From assembly GCA_028285165.1 (NCBI GenBank), contig JANQQB010000123.1, positions 1 through 51,039 of the forward strand: DNA of 51,039 nucleotides, written 5' to 3'. The DNA comes from Rhodobiaceae bacterium. Its GTDB lineage: Bacteria > Pseudomonadota > Alphaproteobacteria > Rhizobiales > JANQQB01. Within the stretch, counting starts at the first letter, position 1. Every line of letters begins with the position of its first letter. Positions 50,602 through 51,039 of the stretch are shown here, one piece after another. The translations under genes were made by a program, and so were the position numbers. The notes beneath the pieces are model-generated. The model was given only the letters and a program-made list of their open reading frames with translations, searched no databases and was not told the DNA's origin.

Positions 50602-51039
50602 ATGCCGGATCCCGTCCTGTTCGAAAGCCGCGGCGCCGTCGCGCTTCTTACTCTCAACCGCCCGGACAAGCTGAATGCCCTCAACTTCGCCCTCGTCGAC
50701 TGCCTGGTGGCGCATCTCGACCGGATCGAGGACGACCAAGAGCTCGGCGCCGTCATCCTGACCGGAGCCGGCGATCGGGCCTTTTCGGCCGGTGCCGACA
50801 TCCCCGAATTCACCGAAGCCACGAAACGCGGCGCCGACTATGCCGTCCGGCACTTCGTGCGCCGGGGCCAGGCCATGACCGCCCGGATCGAGGCGTTTCC
50901 GAAGCCAGTGATCGCGGCTGTCAACGGTCTTGCCTATGGCGGCGGATGCGAGATTACCGAAGCCGCGCACCTTGCGGTCGCCGCGGAAGGGGCCGTCTTC
51001 GCCAAGCCGGAAATCGCCATCGGCATCCCGCCGACCTTC
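50602..51039 (+). CDS. Enoyl-CoA hydratase/isomerase family protein, cut by window end
   Basis: The first 146 codons of a crotonase-fold protein are present; the frame is open to the last base of the window. The N-terminus VALLTLNRPDKLNALNFALVD, the acyl-CoA site FSAGADIPEFTEA and the oxyanion-hole segment AAVNGLAYGGGCEITEAAHLAVA are all clear. It acts on acyl-CoA thioesters in fatty-acid or aromatic-acid degradation. An AAGG site precedes ATG 50602. The start lies 92 bp from the divergent TetR start. Confidence 0.93.
   Translation, partial: MPDPVLFESRGAVALLTLNRPDKLNALNFALVDCLVAHLDRIEDDQELGAVILTGAGDRAFSAGADIPEFTEATKRGADYAVRHFVRRGQAMTARIEAFPKPVIAAVNGLAYGGGCEITEAAHLAVAAEGAVFAKPEIAIGIPPTF

Overview
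The window is GC-rich and densely coded, and it looks like a piece of chromosome from an alphaproteobacterium, most likely a member of the Hyphomicrobiales. This rests on gene content and order: DUF4170 next to an inositol-phosphatase family gene and pmbA, a DUF6101 protein, the run ileS-lspA-DUF3035-like lipoprotein-M16-M16-tadA, a DUF1127 protein, and a Zur/Znu locus. No rRNA, tRNA, phage genes, CRISPR array or intact insertion sequence was seen.

Layout. 1-3.6 kb: pmbA, an inositol-phosphatase family gene and a DUF4170 gene on the minus strand, then a DUF6101 gene. 3.6-9.1 kb: ubiA, purD, a phosphotransferase-fold gene overlapping an ArsR regulator, and a glycosyltransferase. 9.5-17.2 kb: a housekeeping block of ileS, lspA, a BamF/DUF3035-like lipoprotein, two M16 peptidase-family genes (one with and one without the zinc motif) and tadA. 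17.3-19.9 kb: a DMT exporter, a LysR regulator with a textbook T-N11-A site, and two small proteins.

20.2-30.4 kb is the most distinctive accessory region. A MarR regulator with EamA and RidA genes, and a divergent YciI gene, lie at one end. A seven-gene minus-strand operon runs in from 30.1 kb: methyltransferase, prephenate dehydratase, D-type FAD 2-hydroxyacid dehydrogenase, L-type FMN 2-hydroxyacid dehydrogenase, then a TrpX-like binding protein, permease and ATPase. The same 13-bp palindrome overlaps both the marR promoter and the promoter I infer for the operon, so the two ends look like one regulon. I infer that it handles aromatic 2-oxo, 2-hydroxy or amino acids; the substrate is not shown by the sequence.

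30.5-36.4 kb holds a nucleotidyltransferase, a LysR regulator divergent from two NmrA-like genes, a VOC protein and an iron-type alcohol dehydrogenase. At 36746-37009 lies a 264-bp non-coding element with perfect 33-bp terminal inverted repeats and interlocked internal inverted repeats, possibly a MITE. Related fragments lie at 14-38 and 20136-20161. Next comes a phnDCE-type transporter with a Pho-box-like site, a 720-bp stretch without a convincing gene, and a Tat-exported metallo-beta-lactamase-fold protein.

41.9-45.3 kb is a zinc-uptake locus (zur-znuB-znuC divergent from znuA) with a Zur-box-like palindrome. Its ZnuA carries an expanded His-rich tandem repeat. 45.4-51.0 kb contains a secreted beta-helix protein, a DUF2867 protein, a transglutaminase-like protein, an ArsP/YraQ-type permease, a Rid-family protein lacking the usual arginine, a TetR regulator, and an enoyl-CoA hydratase gene cut by the window end.
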